NCBI GenBank assembly: GCA_937873255.1
Contig: CALMVM010000303.1
Location: 1-5,858 of the forward strand
Direction of reading: 5' to 3'
Source: an uncultured Verrucomicrobiota bacterium
GTDB lineage: Bacteria; Verrucomicrobiota; Verrucomicrobiia; Chthoniobacterales; SZAS-18
Length of the DNA: 5,858 nucleotides
Each line of letters starts with the position of its first letter. Within the stretch, counting starts at the first letter, position 1. The notes beneath the pieces are model-generated. The model did not search any database and was not told where the DNA came from. It saw only the letters and a list, made by a program, of their open reading frames with translations. Shown one piece after another: positions 1 through 5,613 of this stretch. The position numbers and the translations under genes were made by a program.

Positions 1-439
1 GCCCGCGCACCTCCTCCAACGCCGGTTTTGCGCCGCCGACATAGTAAACGAGCTGCTTGTTTTGCGCCGCGCCCTTGCTCCCGGTGAAGGGCGCATCGAG
101 GTATCGTGCCCCCTGGCTTTCCACGATGCCCGCCGCCCGGCGCGTCGCATCCGGGGAAACCGTCGCGTGGCACAACACGACGTGCCTCGGCCGGAGCGCT
201 GCCGCCACCGTGCGGATGATCTCTTCGAGCGCACCGTTGTCGCTGATGAACAGTTGGATCACGTCGCACAGGTCGGCGACCTCGACGACCGAACCCAGAA
301 AATTCGGCGCGGCGCGGGGCGTGCGGCTCCAGACATAAACCTGATGCCCGGCCGAGCGCAGGTTCGCCGCCACCCGGGTACCGATGATGCCCAGGCCGAT
401 CACGCCGACTTTGCCCCGCGTTTTTTTGGTGGTCGACAT
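1..439 (-). CDS. NAD(P)-dependent beta-hydroxyacid dehydrogenase (3-hydroxyisobutyrate dehydrogenase / glyoxylate reductase family), N-terminal part
   Basis: Partial gene: 146 residues are visible and the C-terminal half lies beyond position 1. The start ATG at 439-437 is followed by a short basic stretch and then a Rossmann strand-loop-helix with GLGIIG at residues 15-20, the dinucleotide-binding GxGxxG. Arg39 after the second strand (VYVWSRT) is the kind of residue that favours NADP over NAD. DAPFTGSKGAA at residues 115-125 matches the substrate-binding signature of this superfamily, followed by the usual 'YYVGG' strand at 132-136. The catalytic lysine, normally about 50 residues further on, is outside the window. 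Family members reduce or oxidise small beta-hydroxyacids or semialdehydes in the cytosol; the substrate cannot be told from this fragment. It lies 80 bp downstream of the parvulin gene on the same strand, so cotranscription is possible. There is no Shine-Dalgarno sequence before the ATG. Confidence 0.88.
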   Translation of the reverse strand, partial: MSTTKKTRGKVGVIGLGIIGTRVAANLRSAGHQVYVWSRTPRAAPNFLGSVVEVADLCDVIQLFISDNGALEEIIRTVAAALRPRHVVLCHATVSPDATRRAAGIVESQGARYLDAPFTGSKGAAQNKQLVYYVGGAKPALEEVRG

Positions 440-519
440 CCGAAGTTCGTTCAGCGTTTAAACTGGTGCGCGCGTGGAAGCAAATGCGAAAGGTCGCGGG
501 AGCCCGCGCGCAAAGGGCG
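440..519 (-). promoter_or_regulatory. Spacer between parvulin stop and dehydrogenase start; possible weak hairpin and AT-rich box
   Basis: This 80-bp gap separates two minus-strand genes. Just after the parvulin stop there is a 5-bp GC hairpin (495-499 with 504-508, 4-nt loop) with no T-run behind it, so it is at best a weak or Rho-dependent stop. Closer to the dehydrogenase, the 8-bp palindrome gtttaaac (456-463) stands out from the GC-rich surroundings. Its TTTAAA core could serve as a -10 box giving a leader of about 11 nt, but no good -35 box sits at the right distance. The sequence does not decide between one transcript and a separate promoter. Confidence 0.2.
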
Positions 520-1608
520 TCAGGGCGTGAGAGATGGGGCGGCGTCGTCGCGCAGGTCCGGGGAGATTTCGATCTTGGCGTCGTCGCGCAACTTTTGGAC
601 GAGCCTGGTCGTGGCGAGCTGCCGTTTCTGCTCCTTGATGAAAGTCGTGATCCGGGGACGCGCCTCGTCGAGCGTATCGGTGTGGGCCGGTTTGCGGTCG
701 GTGACCTTGATGAGGTGATAGCCGAATTGCGTGCGCACCGGCGCGCTGGTTTCGCCGACCTTCAAGCTAAACGCGGTGTTGGCGAACTCCGGCATCACCC
801 CCTCGCGGGTGAACGCGCCGAGGTTGCCCCGGTTTTTCTTGACCGTGGGATCGTCGGAAACCTGGACGGCGACCTCCTCGAAAACCTCGCCGTTTTTGAG
901 ACGCGCGGCCACGTCGTTCGCTTTCTTCTCGGCCGCCACCAGTTCTTCCGGCGCAGCGTCGCGGCGCAGCTTGATGAGGATGTGGCTGGCCGTGACCTTT
1001 TCCGGTTCGTCGAACTTGTTGGGCGGCCCGTCCTGATAAAATTTTTCCACCTCCTGCGGCGTGACGATGACCTGGTCGGCGATCTGGTGGTCGATCCAGT
1101 GTTCGCGGGCGATCTGGTGTTGGATGTTCTGGCGGATCTGGTCGAGGGTCTGGCCGCTCTTCCGCACGTCGTCGTCGAATTTCGCCGGGGTTGCGTACTG
1201 GCGGCGGAATTCGTCGAGGCGGGTTTCCACGTCCAGGGAACTGACCGTTTCGCCGGCGGCCTTGGCGTTGACCAGACGGTCGATGATGAGGTTGCTCAGC
1301 ATCTGACGGTACGCCACGCGCTGGTCGGCCACGGAGATGGTTTTCAACGAACGGCCGCCGGCGTTGAGGAGCGTCTCGGTGATGCGTTCCAACTCGGCCT
1401 TCGTGACCGGCTGGCCGTTGACGGTAGCGACGGGATCGGGCAACGCGTACTGCGGCATCGGCGTGGGCGTGGCCGGCGGCGCGGAGGGCGAGGACTTCGG
1501 AGCGGGAGCCGGCCGGCCGTGCTGCGCGGACGCGACCGTGGGCAAGGCGCAGGCGGCCAAAACGAAGGCAACGAAGCAAAGGCTGTGGCGGGGGGTCGCG
1601 GAATCCAT
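520..1608 (-). CDS. Exported parvulin-type peptidylprolyl cis-trans isomerase (SurA/PrsA-like)
   Basis: This 362-residue protein likely catalyses proline cis-trans isomerisation and acts as a folding chaperone for exported proteins in the periplasm. Residues 1-28 form an export signal: a short n-region with Arg7, a hydrophobic core from about 9 to 22, and ASA|Q at 26-29 as a signal peptidase I site. LAAC at 17-20 also fits a lipobox, so a lipoprotein form is possible. A Pro/Ala-rich linker (about 33-59) follows, then a mostly helical SurA_N-like chaperone region (about 60-200) opening with the typical 'VNGQPVTKAEL'. One rotamase domain spans about 203-305, with ASHILIK at 207-213, the NRGNLGAF segment at 259-266 and FGYHLIKV at 295-302. 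A charged helical tail ends the protein. E. coli SurA has two parvulin domains; this one has a single domain, as in PrsA and many SurA-like proteins. The ATG at 1608 is chosen because the signal peptide starts there. Confidence 0.93.
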   Translation of the reverse strand: MDSATPRHSLCFVAFVLAACALPTVASAQHGRPAPAPKSSPSAPPATPTPMPQYALPDPVATVNGQPVTKAELERITETLLNAGGRSLKTISVADQRVAYRQMLSNLIIDRLVNAKAAGETVSSLDVETRLDEFRRQYATPAKFDDDVRKSGQTLDQIRQNIQHQIAREHWIDHQIADQVIVTPQEVEKFYQDGPPNKFDEPEKVTASHILIKLRRDAAPEELVAAEKKANDVAARLKNGEVFEEVAVQVSDDPTVKKNRGNLGAFTREGVMPEFANTAFSLKVGETSAPVRTQFGYHLIKVTDRKPAHTDTLDEARPRITTFIKEQKRQLATTRLVQKLRDDAKIEISPDLRDDAAPSLTP

Positions 1609-1691
1609 GACTTCGGGACGGGCAATCTCGCCCGGTCAAGCGCAGATGCCAGCGGAATTTTGCCTGCCCGGACCAATGCGAAAACGGCGAA
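1609..1691 (-). promoter_or_regulatory. Leader region of the parvulin gene, no clear promoter
   Basis: This is the part of the intergenic gap between the terminator-like hairpin and the parvulin start. On the minus strand I looked for -35/-10 pairs. TTGACC (1639-1634) resembles a -35 box but lies only 26 bp from the start codon with no -10 behind it. TTGGTC (1676-1671) has no matching -10 at 16-18 bp. A promoter is expected here because a terminator precedes the region, but none is recognisable. There is no strong Shine-Dalgarno; only 'gaag' lies a few bases before the ATG. Confidence 0.2.
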
Positions 1692-1720
1692 CCCCCGGCG
1701 GATGGAGGTTCCGCCGGGGG
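1692..1720 (-). terminator. Intrinsic-type terminator hairpin of the DUF6600-like gene
   Basis: A perfect 10-bp inverted repeat, cccccggcgg at 1692-1701 and ccgccggggg at 1711-1720, encloses a 9-nt loop. It begins 46 bp after the stop codon of the minus-strand gene ending at 1767. In the minus direction it is followed by ttcgccgtttt, a modest T-rich stretch rather than a clean T-run. Position, stem strength and orientation fit transcription termination before the parvulin gene. The poor T-tract leaves room for partial read-through. Confidence 0.7.
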
Positions 1721-1766
1721 CTCGGAGAAGAGCATTCAGCCGGCGCGCCCGCCGTCCGCGATGGGG

Positions 1767-3797
1767 TCAAGGCTGCGGCTGGCCGTCGCGGCGTTTTTTC
1801 TTGTCGTCGTCGGACTTGGCGGGCTGGCTGGGCTGCGCCTGGGGTTCCTGACGGCGCTGGGCCTGCTCCTGCTGGCGTTGCGGTGTCTGCTGGGCCTGCT
1901 CCTGTTGCTTTTGCCGTGCCTGTTGCACTTCCTGCTGACGCTGGGCCTGCTCCTGCTGATGTTGCTGCGCTTGTTGCTGGCGTTGCGCTTGCTGTTCTTG
2001 CGAACGCTGGTCCTGCTGGCGCTGCTGGTCCTGTTGACGCTGCTGCGAGGCCTGTTGACGCTGCTCCTGATCCTTCTGGCGTTCTTGCGCCTGCTCCTGC
2101 GAACGTTGTTGTTGCTGCTGTTCGCGGGCGCGCGTCTGGTCCTGTTGGGCCTGCTGGCGCTGTTCCTGTTCCTGGCGGCGCGCGGCGCGGCGGTCCTGTT
2201 CGGCGGGGGTGTTCTGTGCGGCGGGCGTGTTCTGCGCGTTTTCCTGCTGGCGGGGGCCGCGCCGATTCTCCTGAGGAGTAGCCTCGGGCGCGGCGGAGGG
2301 TTGCGTGTCCTGATGGACCCGGCGCTGATTCTGCCGATCCCCACGCGGGCTGTCGGAAGGCGCGTCGGACGAACGCGGGCCCCGGCCGCGCGGGTCCTGG
2401 CTAGGATTCGCCTGCGGCGTCGCGGTGGGTTGCGTCTGGTCAGGCGCGCCGGGCCGGCGGCGGTCGTTGCGGTCGGCTGCCGGGGTGGGCTGCGCCTGAT
2501 CGGGTGTGCCGGGCCGGCGGCGGTCGTTGCGGTCGGCGGCCGGGGTGGGCTGGCCGCCGTTGTTGCGGTTGTTCTCGCGGGCCTCGCGGTCGCGCTGGGC
2601 GGCGTCGCGGCGGGCGCGGCGGTCATCCTCGGTGCGGTTGAAGGGCTGGCTGGCCGCCGGGGTAGGCGGCACGTTGGCCTGCTCGCGCTCGCGGCCGTTG
2701 CGGTCCCGTTCGCGGTCGTTGCGGTCCCGTTCGCGGTCGCGGCGGGGATCGTTCACGCCGGGCGTGCTGTTGGCCGTCTGGTTGCCGGGCGGGCGGGTCG
2801 CGCGGTCGCGCGCCTGTTGCTGGAACTGGTTGCGCAGGCGGTCAACCGTCGGTTGGTCCGCGCCGGAATTGCGCCAGCCGTGCTCGACGCGCGCGTCGCG
2901 GATGTCGCGCTTGACTGTCGGCGGGCGGACCACGTTGAAGTCCACGCGCTGGCGGTTGATGTTCGGCGCGGCGATCTGGAACACGCCGTCGCGTACGACG
3001 TTGGGGTTGTGCCGGTCGCGGCCGCGGTCGCGCAGGAAATCCAGGTTGTCACGGCGCTCGATGCGCAGTTCCTGGATCGGACGGTGGACGCGGGTGCGCA
3101 GGAAGACAAAATCCGGGCCGTAGTTGTGGACCGTCACGTAGCGCGGTCCGCGCTGGTAGGTGATGCGCGTAATGTTAACGGTGTTCTCGATGATCACGAT
3201 GTTGCGCTGTGGCGGCACGATGACCTCACGCAGGCTGGGCTCGCCGAAATCGGTCGTCGCCACGAAGCAGTAATTGCTCGGACCGATGTCGTACTGTTCG
3301 TCGACCGAGTTATCGTAACCTTCCTCGGATTCCACCGTGTTGTAGTCCACGACCACGTCGGCACCACCACCGCCACCCTTGTGGCGTTCGCGCTTGGGAG
3401 GAAGCGGAGCCCAGCCGACGTAATCGTCGTTCGTGCGCCAGGAAACCCAGCCCGGACCCCAGTCGTAGCCGGGCACCCACACCCAGCCGGTGCCTTCGAG
3501 GCGGGTCCAGCGACCATAATGGTAGGTCGCCCAACCGAAATTCTCGTACGAAACCCAGGTCCAGCCGTCGTCGGTCTGCGCCCAGTAGCCGTCGGAATAC
3601 GGACGCCATTTGTCGTTCTGGTAACCGATGCTCGGCTGCCAGACGTAGCCGTACTCGGGGGTGTTGTACCAGTCGCCGTCGTCGGCGAGGCTGTTGTAGA
3701 AAACGTCGAAGGAAACGTCGTCCGCGCGCGCTTGGCTCAACGGCAGGGCCGAGAGCACCGCCGCGAGCAGGCACGTCAGGAGGGCGGGGATTTTCAT
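1767..3797 (-). CDS. Secreted Trp-rich DUF6600-type protein with long Arg/Gln-rich repetitive tail
   Basis: This 676-residue protein has no known function. Residues 1-25 form a clear signal peptide (MK, Leu/Ala-rich core, ARA|DD cleavage), pointing to the periplasm or cell surface. Residues 30-134 are packed with Trp, Tyr and Gly in spaced motifs (YVWQP at 51-55, GWTWV at 78-82, GWVWVP at 104-109, GWAPLPP at 128-134), the pattern I associate with DUF6600 or YXWXP-repeat proteins. A Gly run (141-145) leads to a beta-rich middle section (about 165-240) with 'NIVIIENTVNIT'. From about 250 onward the protein is low-complexity: Arg/Asp-rich, then Pro/Arg-rich with a 20-residue tandem duplication (416-455), then Gln/Arg/Glu-rich (about 532-657), ending in a basic KKKRR stretch. 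No transmembrane or anchoring segment follows the signal peptide. The signal peptide and Trp motifs choose this strand over the equally long antisense frame. It is divergent from the pyrophosphatase gene. No Shine-Dalgarno precedes the ATG. Confidence 0.88.
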   Translation of the reverse strand: MKIPALLTCLLAAVLSALPLSQARADDVSFDVFYNSLADDGDWYNTPEYGYVWQPSIGYQNDKWRPYSDGYWAQTDDGWTWVSYENFGWATYHYGRWTRLEGTGWVWVPGYDWGPGWVSWRTNDDYVGWAPLPPKRERHKGGGGGADVVVDYNTVESEEGYDNSVDEQYDIGPSNYCFVATTDFGEPSLREVIVPPQRNIVIIENTVNITRITYQRGPRYVTVHNYGPDFVFLRTRVHRPIQELRIERRDNLDFLRDRGRDRHNPNVVRDGVFQIAAPNINRQRVDFNVVRPPTVKRDIRDARVEHGWRNSGADQPTVDRLRNQFQQQARDRATRPPGNQTANSTPGVNDPRRDRERDRNDRERDRNGREREQANVPPTPAASQPFNRTEDDRRARRDAAQRDREARENNRNNGGQPTPAADRNDRRRPGTPDQAQPTPAADRNDRRRPGAPDQTQPTATPQANPSQDPRGRGPRSSDAPSDSPRGDRQNQRRVHQDTQPSAAPEATPQENRRGPRQQENAQNTPAAQNTPAEQDRRAARRQEQEQRQQAQQDQTRAREQQQQQRSQEQAQERQKDQEQRQQASQQRQQDQQRQQDQRSQEQQAQRQQQAQQHQQEQAQRQQEVQQARQKQQEQAQQTPQRQQEQAQRRQEPQAQPSQPAKSDDDKKKRRDGQPQP
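1827..2204 (-). repeat. Gln-rich low-complexity coding repeat (CAG/CAA-type codons)
   Basis: This stretch encodes about residues 532-657 of the DUF6600-type protein and is dominated by Gln with interspersed Arg, Glu, Asp and Ala. On the plus strand it reads as a dense series of ctg/ttg triplets. Near-identical blocks recur, for example gctgggcctgctcctgctg beginning near 1857 and again near 1942. The pattern looks like expansion by replication slippage and predicts a long helical or coiled-coil, or disordered, tail. No strict single-unit period runs across the whole segment. Confidence 0.8.
2433..2552 (-). repeat. Two tandem 60-bp in-frame repeats
   Basis: Copies at 2433-2492 and 2493-2552 match at 54 of 60 positions by eye. 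Each encodes a 20-residue unit with the core QPTPAADRNDRRRPG followed by a variable 5-residue end (residues 416-435 and 436-455). A few bases of a further decayed copy (cgcggtggg) lie just beyond at about 2421. The period is a multiple of three, so copy-number change would keep the reading frame. Confidence 0.9.
2696..2737 (-). repeat. Two identical 21-bp tandem repeats encoding an Arg/Asp heptapeptide
   Basis: The 21-bp unit at 2696-2716 is repeated without mismatch at 2717-2737. It encodes an RERDRND-type heptapeptide at about residues 355-368 of the DUF6600-type protein. Perfect identity suggests recent duplication, again in frame. Confidence 0.88.
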
Positions 3798-3948
3798 GGG
3801 GTGGTTTTTGGTTTGCGAACTGCCGATGTCACACTATAGACCGGTGCGCGGCGGGTTTATTCGATTGCGAACATTGAATCATCGGATTTAGCAACGAAAC
3901 GCGCGTGCCGTTGCAGCAATCCGCGCGCCCAGCGCGCTAAAATTCTCC
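3798..3948. promoter_or_regulatory. Divergent intergenic region with candidate overlapping promoters
   Basis: This 151-bp region lies between two divergent genes, and its middle is less GC-rich than the flanking genes. On the minus strand TATAGT (3838-3833) matches a -10 box at five of six positions and would give a leader of about 28 nt, but lacks a good -35. On the plus strand TTGCGA (3813-3818), a 16-bp spacer and TATAGA (3835-3840) make a fair sigma-70-like pair at four of six matches each, with a leader of about 100 nt. The two -10 candidates overlap at the palindrome CTATAG (3834-3839). The sequence ttgcgaac occurs twice (3813-3820 and 3865-3872). These calls come from matching the E. 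coli consensus, which may not hold for this organism. Confidence 0.4.
3923..3937 (+). promoter_or_regulatory. GC hairpin just upstream of the pyrophosphatase start
   Basis: gcgcgc at 3923-3928 pairs perfectly with gcgcgc at 3932-3937 around a 3-nt loop (cca). The stem ends 11 nt before the ATG at 3949, followed by AT-rich taaaattctcc. It would sit in the mRNA leader, next to or within the ribosome footprint. It could influence translation initiation or mRNA stability. It has no T-run, so it is not a terminator, and it could be chance in GC-rich DNA. Confidence 0.35.
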
Positions 3949-5610
3949 ATGCAAACCATCGTCATCGGCCACCGCAACCCCGACATGGATTCGATCTGTT
4001 CGGCGCTGGCCTACGCGCGTCTGAAGGCGGCGCTCGGGTGGTACGACGTGGTCGCGGCGCGGGCAGGCAACCTGAACGCGCGCATCCAGTTCGCGCTCGG
4101 CAAATTCAACACCGAGCCGCCGACGTTTTTGAGCGACGTGACCCCGCAGGTGCGCGACGTGATGACGCGCGAGGTCGTCCGTGTGCGCGGCGACGACACG
4201 ATCTCGCAGGCGCTGCACTCCATCGAACAGCGCCGGTTGCGCGGCTTGCCCGTCGTCGATGAGGAAAACCGCTGCCTGGGCCTGCTGAGCGCCATCGAGA
4301 TCGGCCACCAGTTGTTTCCCCCGCTGCCCGAACTCGGCGCGACGCGCACGGTGCGCGCGTTTCTGCACGACATCGTGCGGACGTTCGACGGGGAGGTCGT
4401 CGCAGGCGACGCGCGCGACGAGGTCGAGCGCGACCACATCCTGATGGTCGCCGCGATGAAGGCCGAGTCCTTCGTCGAACGCCTGCGGCGGCAGGGCGCG
4501 GCGAACGTCGTGTTGTTCGTCGGCGACCGCGACGACATCCAGGCGGTGGCCATCGACGAGGGGGTGCGTGCCTTGGTGCTCACGAGCGGGGTCGAGGTCG
4601 TCCCGGCCATCGCGCGACGGGCGTCGGCGGCTGGGGTGACGCTCGTGCGCTCGCGGTTGGACACGGCGACCACCGTGCTCCTGGCGCGCGGGGCGGTGCG
4701 CGCCGGGCGGTTGATCGAGGGAGAGTACGCGCATTTTGCCCCGGAGGTGCCGCTGGAGGCGGCGCGGGCGCGGGCGGCGGCGTCGGCGGATTCGATCTTC
4801 CCAGTGTTGGACGACGGCGGACGGATGGTCGGCGTCGTGACCAAGAGCGATTTCCTCAAGAGCGTGCCCCGCCAGTTGATCCTCGTGGACCACAACGAAC
4901 TGTCGCAAGCCGTGCGCGGCGCGGACAAGCTGCCGATTATCGAGGTGATCGACCACCACCGGCTCGGTGGTTTTTCGACGGATCAGCCGATCCATTTTTG
5001 GAACAACCCCGTCGGTTCGACGTGCACCATCGTCGCCATGCTGTATCAGCAAAACGGCGTGGAACTGCCACGCAACACCGCCGGGTTGCTGATGGCCGGG
5101 CTGATTTCCGACACGCTCAACCTCACGTCGCCGACCGCCACGCCGGTTGACCGCACCGTCATGACCCGGCTCGAAAAGATCGCCGGCATCGACGCGGCGA
5201 CGCTGGCGTCCGAGATTTTCGCGGTCGGCTCGCCGCTGCTCACACTCGACGCCAAGGACGTGGTGACTTCCGACTGCAAGGAATACGAGGAGGCGGGCGT
5301 GCGGTTCAGCGTGGCGCAGATCGAGGAACTCGGGTTCCGAACGTTTCGCGCGAAATACGAGGAACTCGCGGTGGCGCTCGACGAGTTTTGCCGACGGGAG
5401 AAACTCTTTTTTTCCGCGCTGCTCGTCACGGACATCAACACGCAGAACTCCGTGCTCCTCGTCAGCGGCGCGGAGGAATTCCGACAACAAATCGACTACC
5501 CGTCGGCCGGACACGGACTGTGGCGACTCGACGGCGTGGTCTCGCGCAAGAAACAACTGCTGCCCTATCTTCTCCAGCGGTTGCAGGAAACGAAGGTAGG
5601 CGGGGCGTAG
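3949..5610 (+). CDS. ppaC: CBS-domain manganese-dependent inorganic pyrophosphatase (family II, DHH/DHHA2)
   Basis: Hydrolyses pyrophosphate to two phosphates in the cytosol, pulling biosynthetic reactions forward. At 553 residues it is much longer than plain family II enzymes (about 310), because a regulatory insert splits the DHH domain. Order: DHH start (1-65) with GHRNPDMDS at 7-15; first CBS domain about 66-122; a DRTGG-like domain about 130-245; second CBS domain about 248-306; DHH continuation with VDHNE at 313-317, DHH at 335-337 and SDT at 387-389; then DHHA2 with SRKKQ at 532-536. The expected metal and phosphate ligands are present: His8, Asp12, Asp14, Asp314, His336, His337, Asp388, Arg533 and Lys534. 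In characterised CBS-pyrophosphatases the insert binds adenine nucleotides (AMP and ADP inhibit, ATP activates) and, with DRTGG, diadenosine polyphosphates; regulation here is inferred. The ATG is fixed because residues 7-15 are catalytic. No Shine-Dalgarno is visible. The gene symbol is used in the family sense. Confidence 0.96.
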   Translation: MQTIVIGHRNPDMDSICSALAYARLKAALGWYDVVAARAGNLNARIQFALGKFNTEPPTFLSDVTPQVRDVMTREVVRVRGDDTISQALHSIEQRRLRGLPVVDEENRCLGLLSAIEIGHQLFPPLPELGATRTVRAFLHDIVRTFDGEVVAGDARDEVERDHILMVAAMKAESFVERLRRQGAANVVLFVGDRDDIQAVAIDEGVRALVLTSGVEVVPAIARRASAAGVTLVRSRLDTATTVLLARGAVRAGRLIEGEYAHFAPEVPLEAARARAAASADSIFPVLDDGGRMVGVVTKSDFLKSVPRQLILVDHNELSQAVRGADKLPIIEVIDHHRLGGFSTDQPIHFWNNPVGSTCTIVAMLYQQNGVELPRNTAGLLMAGLISDTLNLTSPTATPVDRTVMTRLEKIAGIDAATLASEIFAVGSPLLTLDAKDVVTSDCKEYEEAGVRFSVAQIEELGFRTFRAKYEELAVALDEFCRREKLFFSALLVTDINTQNSVLLVSGAEEFRQQIDYPSAGHGLWRLDGVVSRKKQLLPYLLQRLQETKVGGA

Positions 5611-5613
5611 ACT

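Noticed and set aside
495..508. Short GC hairpin after the parvulin stop as an intrinsic terminator
   Set aside because: The stem is only 5 bp with a 4-nt loop and no T-run follows; such hairpins are common by chance at this GC content.
62..718. 218-codon plus-strand open frame at the left edge
   Set aside because: It overlaps both the dehydrogenase fragment and the parvulin C-terminus on the other strand, crosses their intergenic spacer and has Arg-rich shadow composition.
466..1851. 461-codon plus-strand open frame opposite the parvulin gene
   Set aside because: It is again in register antisense to a gene with clear SurA/PrsA domains, and its translation has no recognisable domain.
1827..2760. 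Clustered repeats as a possible CRISPR array or other non-coding repeat array
   Set aside because: The repeats are directly adjacent without unique spacers, all have periods divisible by three, and they sit within one long open frame with biased amino acid content.
1761..3839. 692-codon plus-strand open frame, Leu-rich, antisense to the DUF6600-type gene
   Set aside because: It is in exact codon register with the minus gene and stays open because that GC-rich gene avoids TTA, CTA and TCA codons. The poly-Leu 'membrane' look is the mirror of CAG/CAA Gln codons. The minus frame has a proper signal peptide and recognisable Trp motifs.
3937..5556. 539-codon minus-strand open frame opposite the pyrophosphatase
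   Set aside because: It is an in-register antisense shadow. The plus frame carries every family II pyrophosphatase motif; the minus translation is Arg/His-rich without domains.
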